A stretch of 64,000 nucleotides of DNA from Clostridiales bacterium. GTDB taxonomy: Bacteria > Bacillota > Clostridia > Christensenellales > UBA1242. The notes under the pieces were generated by a model. The model had not been told where the DNA came from. It did no database searches and saw only the letters and a program-made list of their open reading frames with translations. The stretch is from contig SVIV01000002.1 in NCBI GenBank assembly GCA_015069325.1, positions 62,001 through 126,000 on the forward strand, given 5' to 3'. Positions 33,490 to 42,530 of the stretch are shown here, one piece after another. The translations under genes and the position numbers were made by a program. How positions within the stretch are numbered: the stretch's first letter is position 1; every line of letters starts with the position of its first letter.

Positions 33490-35829
33490 TTATTCCCATT
33501 TCCAATCTGCAACTTCTGGCATATCTACACCATAACGCGCAATATATTTTTTATGTTTATCTAAAAGCTTATTAATTTCTACAACTAATTTTGCTTCCTG
33601 CTTTTCAAGCCCCAACTGCTTAATTACATCTAAAAGAAGATGATACCTATCAATCTCATTTCTTACCCTCATATCAAAAGCAGTTGTTATACAACCTTCT
33701 TCCTGATAACCGTGAACAGAAAATTTTCGATTTTTTCTTGCAGAAATAAGTTCGTTAATAAGGCTATCGTATCCATGATAGTTGAAAATAACAGGTCGAT
33801 CTTTAGTAAACAATTTATCAAATTCTTTATCCGTCAACCCGTGTGGGTGCTCACTATCACTCGGAAGACGCATAAGGTCAACAACGTTGACGAATTTATA
33901 TTTTACCTTTGGCAAATACTTTTTAACAAGCCTTGCACAAGCCATTGTTTCAAGCGTTGGCGTATCTCCCGCACAAGCAAGCACAATATCTGGCTTTTCG
34001 CTTCCACAATTTGAAGCCCAAACCCATTCCCCTGCACCTTTTGCGCAATGAGCAATCGCTTCGTCCATACTAAGCCATTGCCAACTTGGATGTTTTGAAG
34101 CAACAATTGCATTGATATAGTTTTCCGTTGCTTGAATATGATCATAACAAGAAATCAAACAGTTTGCATCTGGTGGAAGATAAATTCTTACAATGTCCGC
34201 CTTTTTGTTTACAAGATGATCCAAAAATCCAGGTTCTTGATGAGAATAACCGTTATGGTCTTGTTGCCAAACATTTGAAGTAAGAATCAAGTTTAACGAT
34301 GAAATTGGCTTGCGCCAAGGAATCGACCTGATTTCTTTAATCCATTTTGCGTGTTGAGAAACCATACTATCAACAACTCTCGCAAATGCTTCATAAGTGG
34401 CAAACATTCCGTGTCTTCCCGTAAGAAGATATCCTTCAAGCCAACCTTCGCAGGCGTGTTCTGAAAGAAAACTATCCATAATTCGCCCATCTTTTGCAAG
34501 ATCTTCATCGGTAGGAAGAATTTTTCCACAGAATGTGCGTTTTTCAACTTCAAAAGCGTGATAAAGCCTGTTAGACTTTGCTTCATCGGGTGCAAAAATG
34601 CGATAATTTTGCTTGTCTTTATTTAAAACAAAAACATCTCTGATATATCGACTAAGTTCCAACATATCCTGCTTTTTAACTTTTCCGTGCCCCTGTATAT
34701 CAACCGCATATTCTTTTAAATCAGGAAGCGACAGCGGAATAATCTCTTGATTAGTGTGCGGATTTGCACTTATTCTCTTATCACCCTTTGGTAAAATTGA
34801 TTTAATATCTTCTTTTAAGGTATAATCATCGTTAAACAGTTCTTCTGGACGATAACTCTTCATCCATTTTTCAAGAATTTCAATATGATGATCTTTAGAC
34901 ATATCAACAGGCACTTGATGAGCCCTAAAAGAACCTTCTATTTGTTTCCCATCTACTACCTGAGGCACAGTCCAGCCTTTTGGCGTTTTTAAAATAATCA
35001 TTGGCCAGTTTATGCTGTCAAAAGAAAAACCATTTCTTGCTTTTTGTTGAATTTCCTTGATTTTTTCGATGCATTGATCAACCGCTATTGCCATTGACTT
35101 GTGCATCATTTTAGGCCTATCGCCTTCGACAAAAATCGCGTCCCAACCCATTCCAGAGAAATAATTACGAAGTTGCATATTTGTCATTCTTCCCATAACG
35201 GTAGGATTGGCAATTTTATAACCATTTAAATGAAGGATTGGCAATACAGCGCCATCTCTAGCAGGATTCAAAAATTTGTTTGATTGCCAAGACGTTGCAA
35301 GTGGCCCAGTTTCTGCTTCCCCATCACCGACAATAACAGTCGCAATCAAATCTTTATTATCAAATACTGAACCAAAACCATGAAGCAAACTATACCCCAG
35401 TTCACCACCTTCGTTAATTGAACCCGGAACTTGCGGAGCAACGTGAGAAGATACACCATAAGGGAATGAGAATTGTTTGCAAAATCTTGTCATTCCAGCT
35501 TCATCAAAAGAACAGTCTGGATAATATTCACTATAAGTCCCTTCTAAATATGAATTTGCAAGAAAAAAGTTTCCGCCGTGCCCCGGTCCTGAAACCAAAA
35601 GCATATTCAAATCATATTTTTGAATCGCCCTATTCATATGTGCATAAATAAAGTTTTGTCCTGGCACAGTCCCCCAATGCCCCACAACCTTTTTCTTAAT
35701 ATCTGCTTTTTTAATAGGCTCTTTAAGAAGTGGATTTCGAAGCATATATAATTGAGCAACAGATAAATAATTTGCCGCCCTAAAATATCTGTCCATTTTT
35801 TCAAAATAACTTTTGCTATTATAATTCAT
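33490..35829 (-). CDS. xfp: Xylulose-5-P/fructose-6-P phosphoketolase
   Basis: ThDP enzyme that splits xylulose-5-phosphate (and often fructose-6-phosphate) with phosphate to acetyl phosphate plus an aldose phosphate, giving ATP through acetate kinase. GHWGTVPGQNFIYAH, GPGHGGNFF, the ThDP/Mg site GDGEAETGPLATSWQSNKF and the C-terminal SEHPHGL are family blocks. 779 residues, near the usual 790-820. AAGGGAG precedes the ATG. It starts 1 nt after the tdk stop, so the two are co-transcribed. It points to a bifid-shunt-like heterolactic/acetate fermentation. Confidence 0.96.
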   Translation of the reverse strand: MNYNSKSYFEKMDRYFRAANYLSVAQLYMLRNPLLKEPIKKADIKKKVVGHWGTVPGQNFIYAHMNRAIQKYDLNMLLVSGPGHGGNFFLANSYLEGTYSEYYPDCSFDEAGMTRFCKQFSFPYGVSSHVAPQVPGSINEGGELGYSLLHGFGSVFDNKDLIATVIVGDGEAETGPLATSWQSNKFLNPARDGAVLPILHLNGYKIANPTVMGRMTNMQLRNYFSGMGWDAIFVEGDRPKMMHKSMAIAVDQCIEKIKEIQQKARNGFSFDSINWPMIILKTPKGWTVPQVVDGKQIEGSFRAHQVPVDMSKDHHIEILEKWMKSYRPEELFNDDYTLKEDIKSILPKGDKRISANPHTNQEIIPLSLPDLKEYAVDIQGHGKVKKQDMLELSRYIRDVFVLNKDKQNYRIFAPDEAKSNRLYHAFEVEKRTFCGKILPTDEDLAKDGRIMDSFLSEHACEGWLEGYLLTGRHGMFATYEAFARVVDSMVSQHAKWIKEIRSIPWRKPISSLNLILTSNVWQQDHNGYSHQEPGFLDHLVNKKADIVRIYLPPDANCLISCYDHIQATENYINAIVASKHPSWQWLSMDEAIAHCAKGAGEWVWASNCGSEKPDIVLACAGDTPTLETMACARLVKKYLPKVKYKFVNVVDLMRLPSDSEHPHGLTDKEFDKLFTKDRPVIFNYHGYDSLINELISARKNRKFSVHGYQEEGCITTAFDMRVRNEIDRYHLLLDVIKQLGLEKQEAKLVVEINKLLDKHKKYIARYGVDMPEVADWKWE

Positions 35830-35830
35830 A

Positions 35831-36436
35831 TTAACTCCCTTTATTTTGCTTATTTAGTTTTGTTTTATAACAGTGATAACACATTCCTTCATATCTATCA
35901 TCACCACCAATCACAATTTCTTCACCTTCACAAACAATTTTCCCATCATTTAGCCTTGCATTTATTGTTGCCTTTCGCCCGCAACGGCAAACAGATTTGA
36001 TTTCATTTATTGAATCTGCAAGTTCTATCAGTCTTTTACTTCCTTCAAAAAGTTCTGTTTTATAATTAGTAAGCAAGCCGAAACACAATACAGGCAAAAA
36101 TAATGAAAGCTCTTTCAATTCTTCTACCTGAGATTTTGTAAGAAATTGACATTCATCTACGATTATCACATTTTTTTGAATCTTGTTTACATTTACAATC
36201 ATATGTTTTTGACAGATATCAAAAAAGTTATCTTCTTTAGTAAATTCAAGACATTCACTTTTTAGCCCAATTCTGCTTGAAACATAACTTTTTCCATTTT
36301 CTTGGCAACGATTATCGCAAATTGGCTTAAATAAAAAAACATTAAACCCTTTTTGCTGATAGTTAAATTTAATCATAAGCGCTTGGGCTGTTTTTGAACT
36401 TCCCATAGCACCATATCTAAAATATAGTTTATTCAT
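35831..36436 (-). CDS. tdk: Thymidine kinase
   Basis: Type II thymidine kinase that salvages thymidine to dTMP. The P-loop reads GAMGSSKTAQAL (about 10-21), the Walker B-like element is VDECQFLT, and a Cys4 zinc ribbon closes the protein (CRCGRK..CYHCYK). 201 residues, normal. AAGGGGATA precedes the ATG. Operon with the phosphoketolase; ThyX, about 3 kb upstream, provides the de novo route to the same product. Confidence 0.94.
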   Translation of the reverse strand: MNKLYFRYGAMGSSKTAQALMIKFNYQQKGFNVFLFKPICDNRCQENGKSYVSSRIGLKSECLEFTKEDNFFDICQKHMIVNVNKIQKNVIIVDECQFLTKSQVEELKELSLFLPVLCFGLLTNYKTELFEGSKRLIELADSINEIKSVCRCGRKATINARLNDGKIVCEGEEIVIGGDDRYEGMCYHCYKTKLNKQNKGS

Positions 36437-36513
36437 TTTATCCCCTTATAGCCATTTTAAACTTTACATTTTTTTTTGTCAAATAATCCGCACAAATAAT
36501 TTAAATTTTATCC

Positions 36514-36544
36514 ACAAAAAAACTCTAATGTTTTTCATTAGAGT
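36514..36544 (-). terminator. Terminator after rnr
   Basis: 9-bp stem ACTCTAATG / CATTAGAGT with a T7 run on the minus strand, between rnr and tdk. Confidence 0.85.
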
Positions 36545-36545
36545 C

Positions 36546-39020
36546 TTATTTGAAATTTGAATCTTCATAGTCATAATCTTTTTTGTGATTTTGTTTATCC
36601 TTTCGTCGTTTATCTCTCTTTTTCTTTTCTTTTTGACGAATGATATTGCCAATATAATTCTTTTTATTTGTTGTTTCTCGCATTTCAGCCTGACTTACCA
36701 TTTTCACATCAGTCTTTCCAATAACTCTCATCGCTTTTCTATCTGCTTTTTCAATGATAAAGTCAATTGGCTTGCAAAGTGCAAGGATAATATTTCCATT
36801 GCCATCATATACAGCACATCTTTGAGGAGAAAGTTCGCAATCAGACGAATTTCTACCAATAACTTGCGATAATGGAATTTCTGCACTTATCCCTTTTGAA
36901 TCTTCTTTAACAATAACAATAATGTCATCTTCAAAGCCTTCTTCTGGAGATGTTGCACGAAGTTTAGTAATTCTTCCGTGCATTTTTTCGCCAATATGTT
37001 GTTCGCAATATATTACGCTGTTGATATCTTCAAAATCTTTTTCTGCTTGATCAACCGCAAGCTGTCTAGAATTTGCAATGTCAACAATCTTTTGAATTTT
37101 ATTTAAAGAAATCTTACTTGTTCCGTGAATATCTGCAAGAATATTGTATTGAGTAATATAGTCAGGCACTCTTCTGATAGGAGAAGTAGTGTGAGAATAA
37201 TGTGGAGATTGAAGTGCGTAATGCGAAATTCGCTCTCCTTCCCATTCAACATACTCATCATCTGGATCATTACTGTAAAGATGATCGCTATAAACAGCCC
37301 TTGACTGCATTTTAATTAGGAAGTTGTTTACAACTTCTTCGTTTGCTCCATCTTTTACAATTTCAAGCAAATCTCTTGTCCCCTCTGCAGAAAGATCACC
37401 ATCAAATTCAATCCCTAAAATGTCAAAAAATTCATTGGCTCTTTCAATTTTATGTGGATTTGGTTCGTCGTGAACACGATAAATATTGTCTAAATTATTA
37501 TCCTTTGCATATTTAGCTGTAACTTCATTTGCGCTTATCATAAATGCTTCAATCACTTCGTGATAATACAGGTGTGAAAGTGGAACAATATCTACAATAT
37601 TTTGCAAATCTTCATCAAACTTAATCTCTCTTTCCTTGCTTGCAAAAAATCTAATCATTTTTCTTGATTCAAAACCTTGTTTAATAACTTTTCCTGCACA
37701 ACAATTCATCACTACTTGTTCTTCTTCAGAAAGTGTTTGCCCACTTCTAATTTTTTCTGTCAATTCATCCAGAGTAACATCTTTGTTTTCATCAACAATA
37801 TTTTGAGCATCTTGATAAGCATATTTTTTCTTGCTTTGAATCACTGCATCATAAATTCTACTGCGTTTAATACTTCCCGTGGTCTTATCTACAGTAAATT
37901 TGACAACAAAAGCCAGTCTATCTTCATTTGGATTTAATGAACAAATTCCTGTTGAAAGTTGAGTAGGTAAAATATTGTATGCCTTATTTGGAGCATAAAT
38001 TGTAAAACCACCTTCAATATACTTCTTCCCTATTTCACTGTTTAAATCAAAGTATTTAGTAACATTTGCAACCGCAATATAACAAACTATATCGCCATTT
38101 TCATTTACAGTTGAATAAATTGCATCGTCCATATCTTTGCAAGTTGCAGGATCAACTGTAGTAAAATTGATATGTCTTAAATCTACAATATTTCCCCTAT
38201 GACTTCTTTTTGCTTCGGCTTCTGAAATAAGATTAAAGTCTGCAATGTTTACTTTATTTGGAATTTTTGCAATCTCTTTTTCAAGTGATTCACCTTCCCA
38301 ACTCATAATTGCACCATAACTTTCTGCAATAGCGTCAAATTCGTGAATAGGATTTCCCGCATCGCCCTTGATTTCAACAATTTTTCCGCCAAGAAGCGGT
38401 GCATTTACATCAACAAGCTCCATCACGCAAAGTTTATCTTGAAAGGCTGCTTGTTCATCCGAACTGTTGAGAATAGGAATTTGTCTTGTAGCAAAACTTT
38501 TCTTATTTGGTATAAAAACCAATTCGTCGTGACTTAGTTTCAACACTCTTCCAAGTGCAAGATTTGGATTAGTGAGCTCCAACTTTGTTGCATTGCGTTC
38601 TTTGTATGATGAAAAAGTTTCTCCGTAATTTTTCCCCAACACAATTGCTTCATCACTTCCACTTATACTCTCAATAACAACGTGAAGCGGATCTCCATTG
38701 CTATAACTTGAAGCTACACTTTTACTAATCCTATACTTTTTATTAGTTTCCGGCATAACAACATAAAATTCATTGTTTCCCATTTCTTTTAAATACCCAA
38801 GTTTAACAATTTCTGGATTAATTGAAACCATTTCCTTATCTTTAATAATGCCGCCATTTGCAACAAGCCTGTCGAATGCCTGATAAAATCTATTTTTTGT
38901 GCTTATTTTCTTTCTGAAAATAAGTTGATTTCTCATAGTGTTTTTATGAATCTGATTATGAAAAAATGCACATCTGTAAATCGCCCCAATATTTTTAATC
39001 ATTTCAAAATCATTTGCCAT
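36546..39020 (-). CDS. rnr: Ribonuclease R (RNB-family 3'-5' exoribonuclease)
   Basis: Processive 3'-5' exonuclease that degrades structured RNA. Order: a winged-helix-like N-terminus, cold-shock domains, the RNB catalytic core (VDPATCKDMDDAIYST with the metal-binding Asp residues), a C-terminal S1 domain (MHGRITKLRATSPEEGFEDDII) and a very basic tail (KKKRDKRRKDKQNHKK). 824 residues, slightly long, as in other Clostridia. AGGAG precedes the ATG. Its usual partners smpB and secG are not adjacent. Confidence 0.93.
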   Translation of the reverse strand: MANDFEMIKNIGAIYRCAFFHNQIHKNTMRNQLIFRKKISTKNRFYQAFDRLVANGGIIKDKEMVSINPEIVKLGYLKEMGNNEFYVVMPETNKKYRISKSVASSYSNGDPLHVVIESISGSDEAIVLGKNYGETFSSYKERNATKLELTNPNLALGRVLKLSHDELVFIPNKKSFATRQIPILNSSDEQAAFQDKLCVMELVDVNAPLLGGKIVEIKGDAGNPIHEFDAIAESYGAIMSWEGESLEKEIAKIPNKVNIADFNLISEAEAKRSHRGNIVDLRHINFTTVDPATCKDMDDAIYSTVNENGDIVCYIAVANVTKYFDLNSEIGKKYIEGGFTIYAPNKAYNILPTQLSTGICSLNPNEDRLAFVVKFTVDKTTGSIKRSRIYDAVIQSKKKYAYQDAQNIVDENKDVTLDELTEKIRSGQTLSEEEQVVMNCCAGKVIKQGFESRKMIRFFASKEREIKFDEDLQNIVDIVPLSHLYYHEVIEAFMISANEVTAKYAKDNNLDNIYRVHDEPNPHKIERANEFFDILGIEFDGDLSAEGTRDLLEIVKDGANEEVVNNFLIKMQSRAVYSDHLYSNDPDDEYVEWEGERISHYALQSPHYSHTTSPIRRVPDYITQYNILADIHGTSKISLNKIQKIVDIANSRQLAVDQAEKDFEDINSVIYCEQHIGEKMHGRITKLRATSPEEGFEDDIIVIVKEDSKGISAEIPLSQVIGRNSSDCELSPQRCAVYDGNGNIILALCKPIDFIIEKADRKAMRVIGKTDVKMVSQAEMRETTNKKNYIGNIIRQKEKKKRDKRRKDKQNHKKDYDYEDSNFK

Positions 39021-39135
39021 AAAAATCTCCTAATCTTTGTTAATTTCAATATATCATACTTCTCGTATAATTTCAATAGTAAAATAAAAAATAATTATAA
39101 ATTTTATACATTTAATACTTGCTCAAATTTGTAAA

Positions 39136-39166
39136 AATAAAAAAAATCCCAGCTGGGATTTTTTTA
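39136..39166 (-). terminator. Terminator after thyX
   Basis: Perfect palindrome AATCCCAGCTGGGATT with a T8 run on the minus strand. Confidence 0.88.
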
Positions 39167-40705
39167 AACTAAACTATTTAAAGTAATGCCTTCTGCAAAT
39201 TGACAACCACCTTTACAGTCATAACCTGCAGTGCATCTTGCAGTCTTTGCCATCTTTGCAAACTTTTCTTGCATACGTTCAACTTCTCTTCGTTTTGCAA
39301 GCAAGATTTGCACTTGTTCGCCACTTGCTGTTGTCATTGCCATTTGACCGAGCTTATCGCTTTCTTGTTTAAGAGCATCTGCAAATTCCTTGCATTTCCC
39401 TTGTGTCAAATCGCGAATTTCTTTTTGAGCAAGTGCACAGACTCTTTCATAGGCTTTAAGAAGATAATTTGACGTTTTTCCTGTTTCAACAACAGGCAAT
39501 AGTCTTCCTTGTGGAAAATGACTTGCAACAGATGTAATATCTGCTAAATATTGTGGAACAAGGTCTGTCCCTTTCAAAATTGGTGGAATAAAGAAGTCTG
39601 GTTTTTGAATTTCAAATTCTTTTTCGCTGATATGGTGATGATTTGTTCGATGGCGATGACTTTGCGCAAGTCCAGCCCCTGAAATTTGATATTTAATTGC
39701 AAACACATCACTATTGATTGTTTGTTCAATTAAAGGCTCTCCAAACATTGATAATTTTCTACCCTTTCCATCTTCAAGGGTTTCTGAATATAAATCATTT
39801 TCTTTAAACCACTTCACAAACTCTTTCATATATGGAATAAGTGGTCGATAAAATTCGTTTGGATTTTTTGAATAAATCACATCTTCAAACCAATGGCAAA
39901 TATAATTAAATTGTCTAAAACTTGTTGTATAAACCATATTTGATGGAGTAAATATTGAAATCATATATCTTGCATTTTCTTGTGCAAGTTTTCCTGCTTT
40001 TACGCCCTTCTCATCAAAGAAAGGTTTGCAGTTGCCATATTTTTTGTTGATTGCATCTTCAAAAATTTCTTTCCACTTATAAAACAGCTCTTTTTCCTGC
40101 GATTCAATATTGTCCATTTCAGTATATCTTGCACTTTTTTCACTTGTGTTGTATTCTTGTTCGTTATTTAAAACCATTGCAAGAGCTTTTGGAATGCCTG
40201 TAATTTCAAGCGTCAAATGAGAATGTCCAAAAGTTGAGTGATGCCCATTGTTTTCAACGATTTTTGCAATAGTCCTAATATCACTTACTCTCTTTTCTTC
40301 AAGCTGCTTGAAAGTATCTTTCATATAGCAGGTGCTTCCCATAAGCCCCGCTACAATACGATTGAAGTGAAGATCATAATTGTAATGATATGCACCTTTT
40401 CCGCCAAGAGTTGAAATTAATAACAAGCAATCATCTAAAAGCATATTACTTTTATCAATAATATTTTGCTTTTCAAACTTTAAAGCTTCTTTTTCGTCGC
40501 CACTTGCTTGCTTAATTTTTGCAGAAATTTCTTTTTCTTCTTGTGCAAGCGAATAATATTTTGCACATTTGTCTTTTAAAACATTGATATAATTTTTGTT
40601 GTAAACTCCCTTGTTTTCCAACTCTTTCATTGACTGCATAATAAGTTGTATATCTGGATTAAGATTACAATCAAGTTCACTGTGCATTTTAATTTGAATA
40701 TTCAT
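39164..40705 (-). CDS. thyX: Double-domain ThyX-type flavin-dependent thymidylate synthase
   Basis: Makes dTMP from dUMP with FAD and methylene-THF. At 513 residues it is about twice the normal ThyX (220-260) and looks duplicated. The first half has GHHSTFGHSHLTLEI and TSEKSARYTE (the S-x-RY end of the ThyX motif), but the RHR part reads NEQ. The second half has HRHRTNHHHISE (the RHR part) and LPVVETGKTSNYL..AQKEIR, yet lacks S-x-RY. A Cys-rich tail (ARCTAGYDCKGGC) follows. The two halves seem to share one composite active site. GGGGGGA precedes the ATG. Function is inferred from motifs. Confidence 0.85.
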   Translation of the reverse strand: MNIQIKMHSELDCNLNPDIQLIMQSMKELENKGVYNKNYINVLKDKCAKYYSLAQEEKEISAKIKQASGDEKEALKFEKQNIIDKSNMLLDDCLLLISTLGGKGAYHYNYDLHFNRIVAGLMGSTCYMKDTFKQLEEKRVSDIRTIAKIVENNGHHSTFGHSHLTLEITGIPKALAMVLNNEQEYNTSEKSARYTEMDNIESQEKELFYKWKEIFEDAINKKYGNCKPFFDEKGVKAGKLAQENARYMISIFTPSNMVYTTSFRQFNYICHWFEDVIYSKNPNEFYRPLIPYMKEFVKWFKENDLYSETLEDGKGRKLSMFGEPLIEQTINSDVFAIKYQISGAGLAQSHRHRTNHHHISEKEFEIQKPDFFIPPILKGTDLVPQYLADITSVASHFPQGRLLPVVETGKTSNYLLKAYERVCALAQKEIRDLTQGKCKEFADALKQESDKLGQMAMTTASGEQVQILLAKRREVERMQEKFAKMAKTARCTAGYDCKGGCQFAEGITLNSLV

Positions 40706-40765
40706 AAATCCCCCCTATTGTTGCAAATATTATACCACACATCAAAACACAATTCAATAGTAAAA

Positions 40766-40792
40766 TAAAAAAATCCCTTAAAAAAGAGATTT
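40766..40792 (-). terminator. Terminator downstream of the broken HTH gene
   Basis: Stem AAATCTCTT / AAGGGATTT (one mismatch) with a T7-rich tail on the minus strand. Confidence 0.6.
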
Positions 40793-40932
40793 TAATCTTC
40801 TAGACCGACTAGATAATCAATTGTAACTTTAAAAAATTTTGCAAGCATAATTAGACAATCCATACTTAGTGTCCTATCACCAGTTTCCCATTTTGCAATT
40901 CCCGCTTGACTAATACCTGTTTTCTTTGCTAA
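40792..40932 (-). pseudogene. Truncated XRE/HTH regulator remnant
   Basis: The minus-strand frame reads LAKKTGISQAGIAKWETGDR, then LSMDCLIMLAKFFKVTIDYLVGLED and a stop: the second half of a lambda-repressor-like HTH domain with a normal C-terminal end and a good downstream terminator. An in-frame TGA lies immediately upstream, there is no start codon before the Met in LSMDC, and the preceding bases are the terminator of the next gene. The first helix (about 15-20 residues) is missing, so this is a 5'-truncated gene. It is too short for the ORF track. Confidence 0.75.
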
Positions 40933-40957
40933 TCATGTTAAACTTTATGAAATGTTC

Positions 40958-40990
40958 ATAAAAAAAGACGAGAAATAGTCTCGTCTTTTT
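40958..40990 (-). terminator. Terminator of the alpha-oxoamine synthase gene
   Basis: Stem AAAGACGAGA / TCTCGTCTTT with a T7 run on the minus strand. Confidence 0.85.
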
Positions 40991-42196
40991 TTAGCTTTCA
41001 AATGTCATTGTATCTAAAATATCTAAAACTTCTTTAATCTTATCAGCCGCTTCATCGCACATTTCTTTTGTATGATTTGCTGTATAACTTGTTCTAAGAA
41101 GTGCTTGACCTACAGGAGTTGCAGGAGAAATTACAGGATTTACATAAACCCCACGTTCTAAAAGCATCTTGCAAGCCAAGAAAGTCTTTTCATTTTGATA
41201 TGTGTAGATTGGAATGATTGGAGTTTCGCTTTCAATAATTTTGATTCCCCTATCTTTAAGGCATTTTCTCATATAATCACTAATATCGTGAAGATTTTGG
41301 ACTCTTTCTGGGTGGTTTTTCAAAATATTGAGTGATGCTCTTGCACAAGCAACAGAAACAGGAGTTATACTTGCAGAGAAAATGAATGGACGAGAAGCGT
41401 GTTGAACATATTCAACAACTTCTTTCTTGCCTGCCATATAACCACCAAGTGAAGCAAGTGATTTTGAGAATGTCCCCATATAAATATCAACTTCATCTTC
41501 AAGACCAAAGTAAGATGCAGTTCCCCTGCCGCCTTCTCCGATTACGCCAAGACCATGTGCATCGTCAACCATAATTCTTGCACCATATTTTTTAGCAAGT
41601 GCAACAATTTCAGGAAGTTTAGCAATGTCTCCACCCATTGAGAAGACACCATCAGTAATGATTAAAATTCCGCACCCTTCAGGAACAGATGCAAGTTTTC
41701 TTTCTAAATCTTCCATATCGCTATGATTGTAACGAAGCATTTTACCATAACTTAATTTGCATCCATCATAAATACTTGCGTGATTTTCTTTGTCACAAAT
41801 CATATAATCATTTCTTCCAACAATTGCAGAAATGATACCAAGGTTGCTTTGGAACCCTGTGCTGAAAGTGATAACCTTTTCTTTGTGTAAAAATTCGGCA
41901 AGTTCTTCTTCAAGTTGAACGTGAATATCCAAAGTTCCGTTTAAGAATCTTGACCCTGAGCAACCACTTCCATACTTTTTGATTGCTTCTTCACCAGCTT
42001 TTACAACTTCAGGGTGATTTGTAAGTGCAAGATAGTTGTTTGAACCAAGCATAATAGTCCTTCTACCTTCCATATTAACAACTGTATCTTGACCTGAATA
42101 CAATTTGTGGAAATATGGATAAATTCCCTTTTCTCTTGCCACTTGATAAATATGTGTTTGATTGTAAACCTTATCAAATAAATCTGCTCTTTGCAT
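40991..42196 (-). CDS. Alpha-oxoamine synthase, serine palmitoyltransferase-like
   Basis: PLP enzyme of the family that condenses an amino acid with an acyl-CoA (KBL, BioF, HemA, SPT). The PLP lysine is in GTFSKSLASLGG, the N-terminal block GSGCSGSRFLNGTLD and DDAHGLGVIGEGGRG are present, and NPVISPATP near the C-terminus with YPYF near the N-terminus fits bacterial serine palmitoyltransferases better than BioF. 401 residues. No biotin or threonine-degradation genes are adjacent, so sphingolipid-type synthesis is a possible but unproven role. AAGGAG precedes the ATG. Glycine acetyltransferase is the main alternative. Confidence 0.8.
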   Translation of the reverse strand: MQRADLFDKVYNQTHIYQVAREKGIYPYFHKLYSGQDTVVNMEGRRTIMLGSNNYLALTNHPEVVKAGEEAIKKYGSGCSGSRFLNGTLDIHVQLEEELAEFLHKEKVITFSTGFQSNLGIISAIVGRNDYMICDKENHASIYDGCKLSYGKMLRYNHSDMEDLERKLASVPEGCGILIITDGVFSMGGDIAKLPEIVALAKKYGARIMVDDAHGLGVIGEGGRGTASYFGLEDEVDIYMGTFSKSLASLGGYMAGKKEVVEYVQHASRPFIFSASITPVSVACARASLNILKNHPERVQNLHDISDYMRKCLKDRGIKIIESETPIIPIYTYQNEKTFLACKMLLERGVYVNPVISPATPVGQALLRTSYTANHTKEMCDEAADKIKEVLDILDTMTFES

Positions 42197-42477
42197 TATT
42201 TTCTCCTTCTTTTTAACTAATTATTTATATTAATAGCATATTTTTTCACATTCTCCAAACGATTTTAACAAATTTTTAACTTTTTTCTTTATAATCGCTA
42301 TTCTCCTTTATTTTAAAGAGAAATAGCATATTTTTTATTGTTAAATTTAAAAATAGTTGTTTTATCAAAAAATCGCTACATTCCTTAAATTTAAACGCTT
42401 ATAGGTTTCATCACTTCAAATTCTTACATTTATAAAAAATTTAAAATAATTTTTCCTTCACCAAACTTAAAATTTGT
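42197..42477. other. Long AT-rich intergenic region with repeats
   Basis: About 280 nt without a supported gene. It contains a direct repeat AATAGCATATTTTTT near 42231 and 42326, and an imperfect palindrome GCTATTCTCCTTTATTTTAAAGAGAAATAGC near 42298-42328. On the minus strand a TTGGAG-17-TATTAA promoter candidate for the oxoamine synthase overlaps one repeat copy, so the repeats could be regulator sites. Confidence 0.45.
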
Positions 42478-42505
42478 TTGTCTTTTATATAAAATGTGTT
42501 ATACT
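42478..42505 (+). promoter_or_regulatory. Promoter of the MBL-fold hydrolase gene
   Basis: TTGTCT-16-TATACT about 25 nt before the ATG; AAAGGAT serves as ribosome site. Confidence 0.6.
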
Positions 42506-42530
42506 ACTTTTATACAAAGGATAAAATTAT

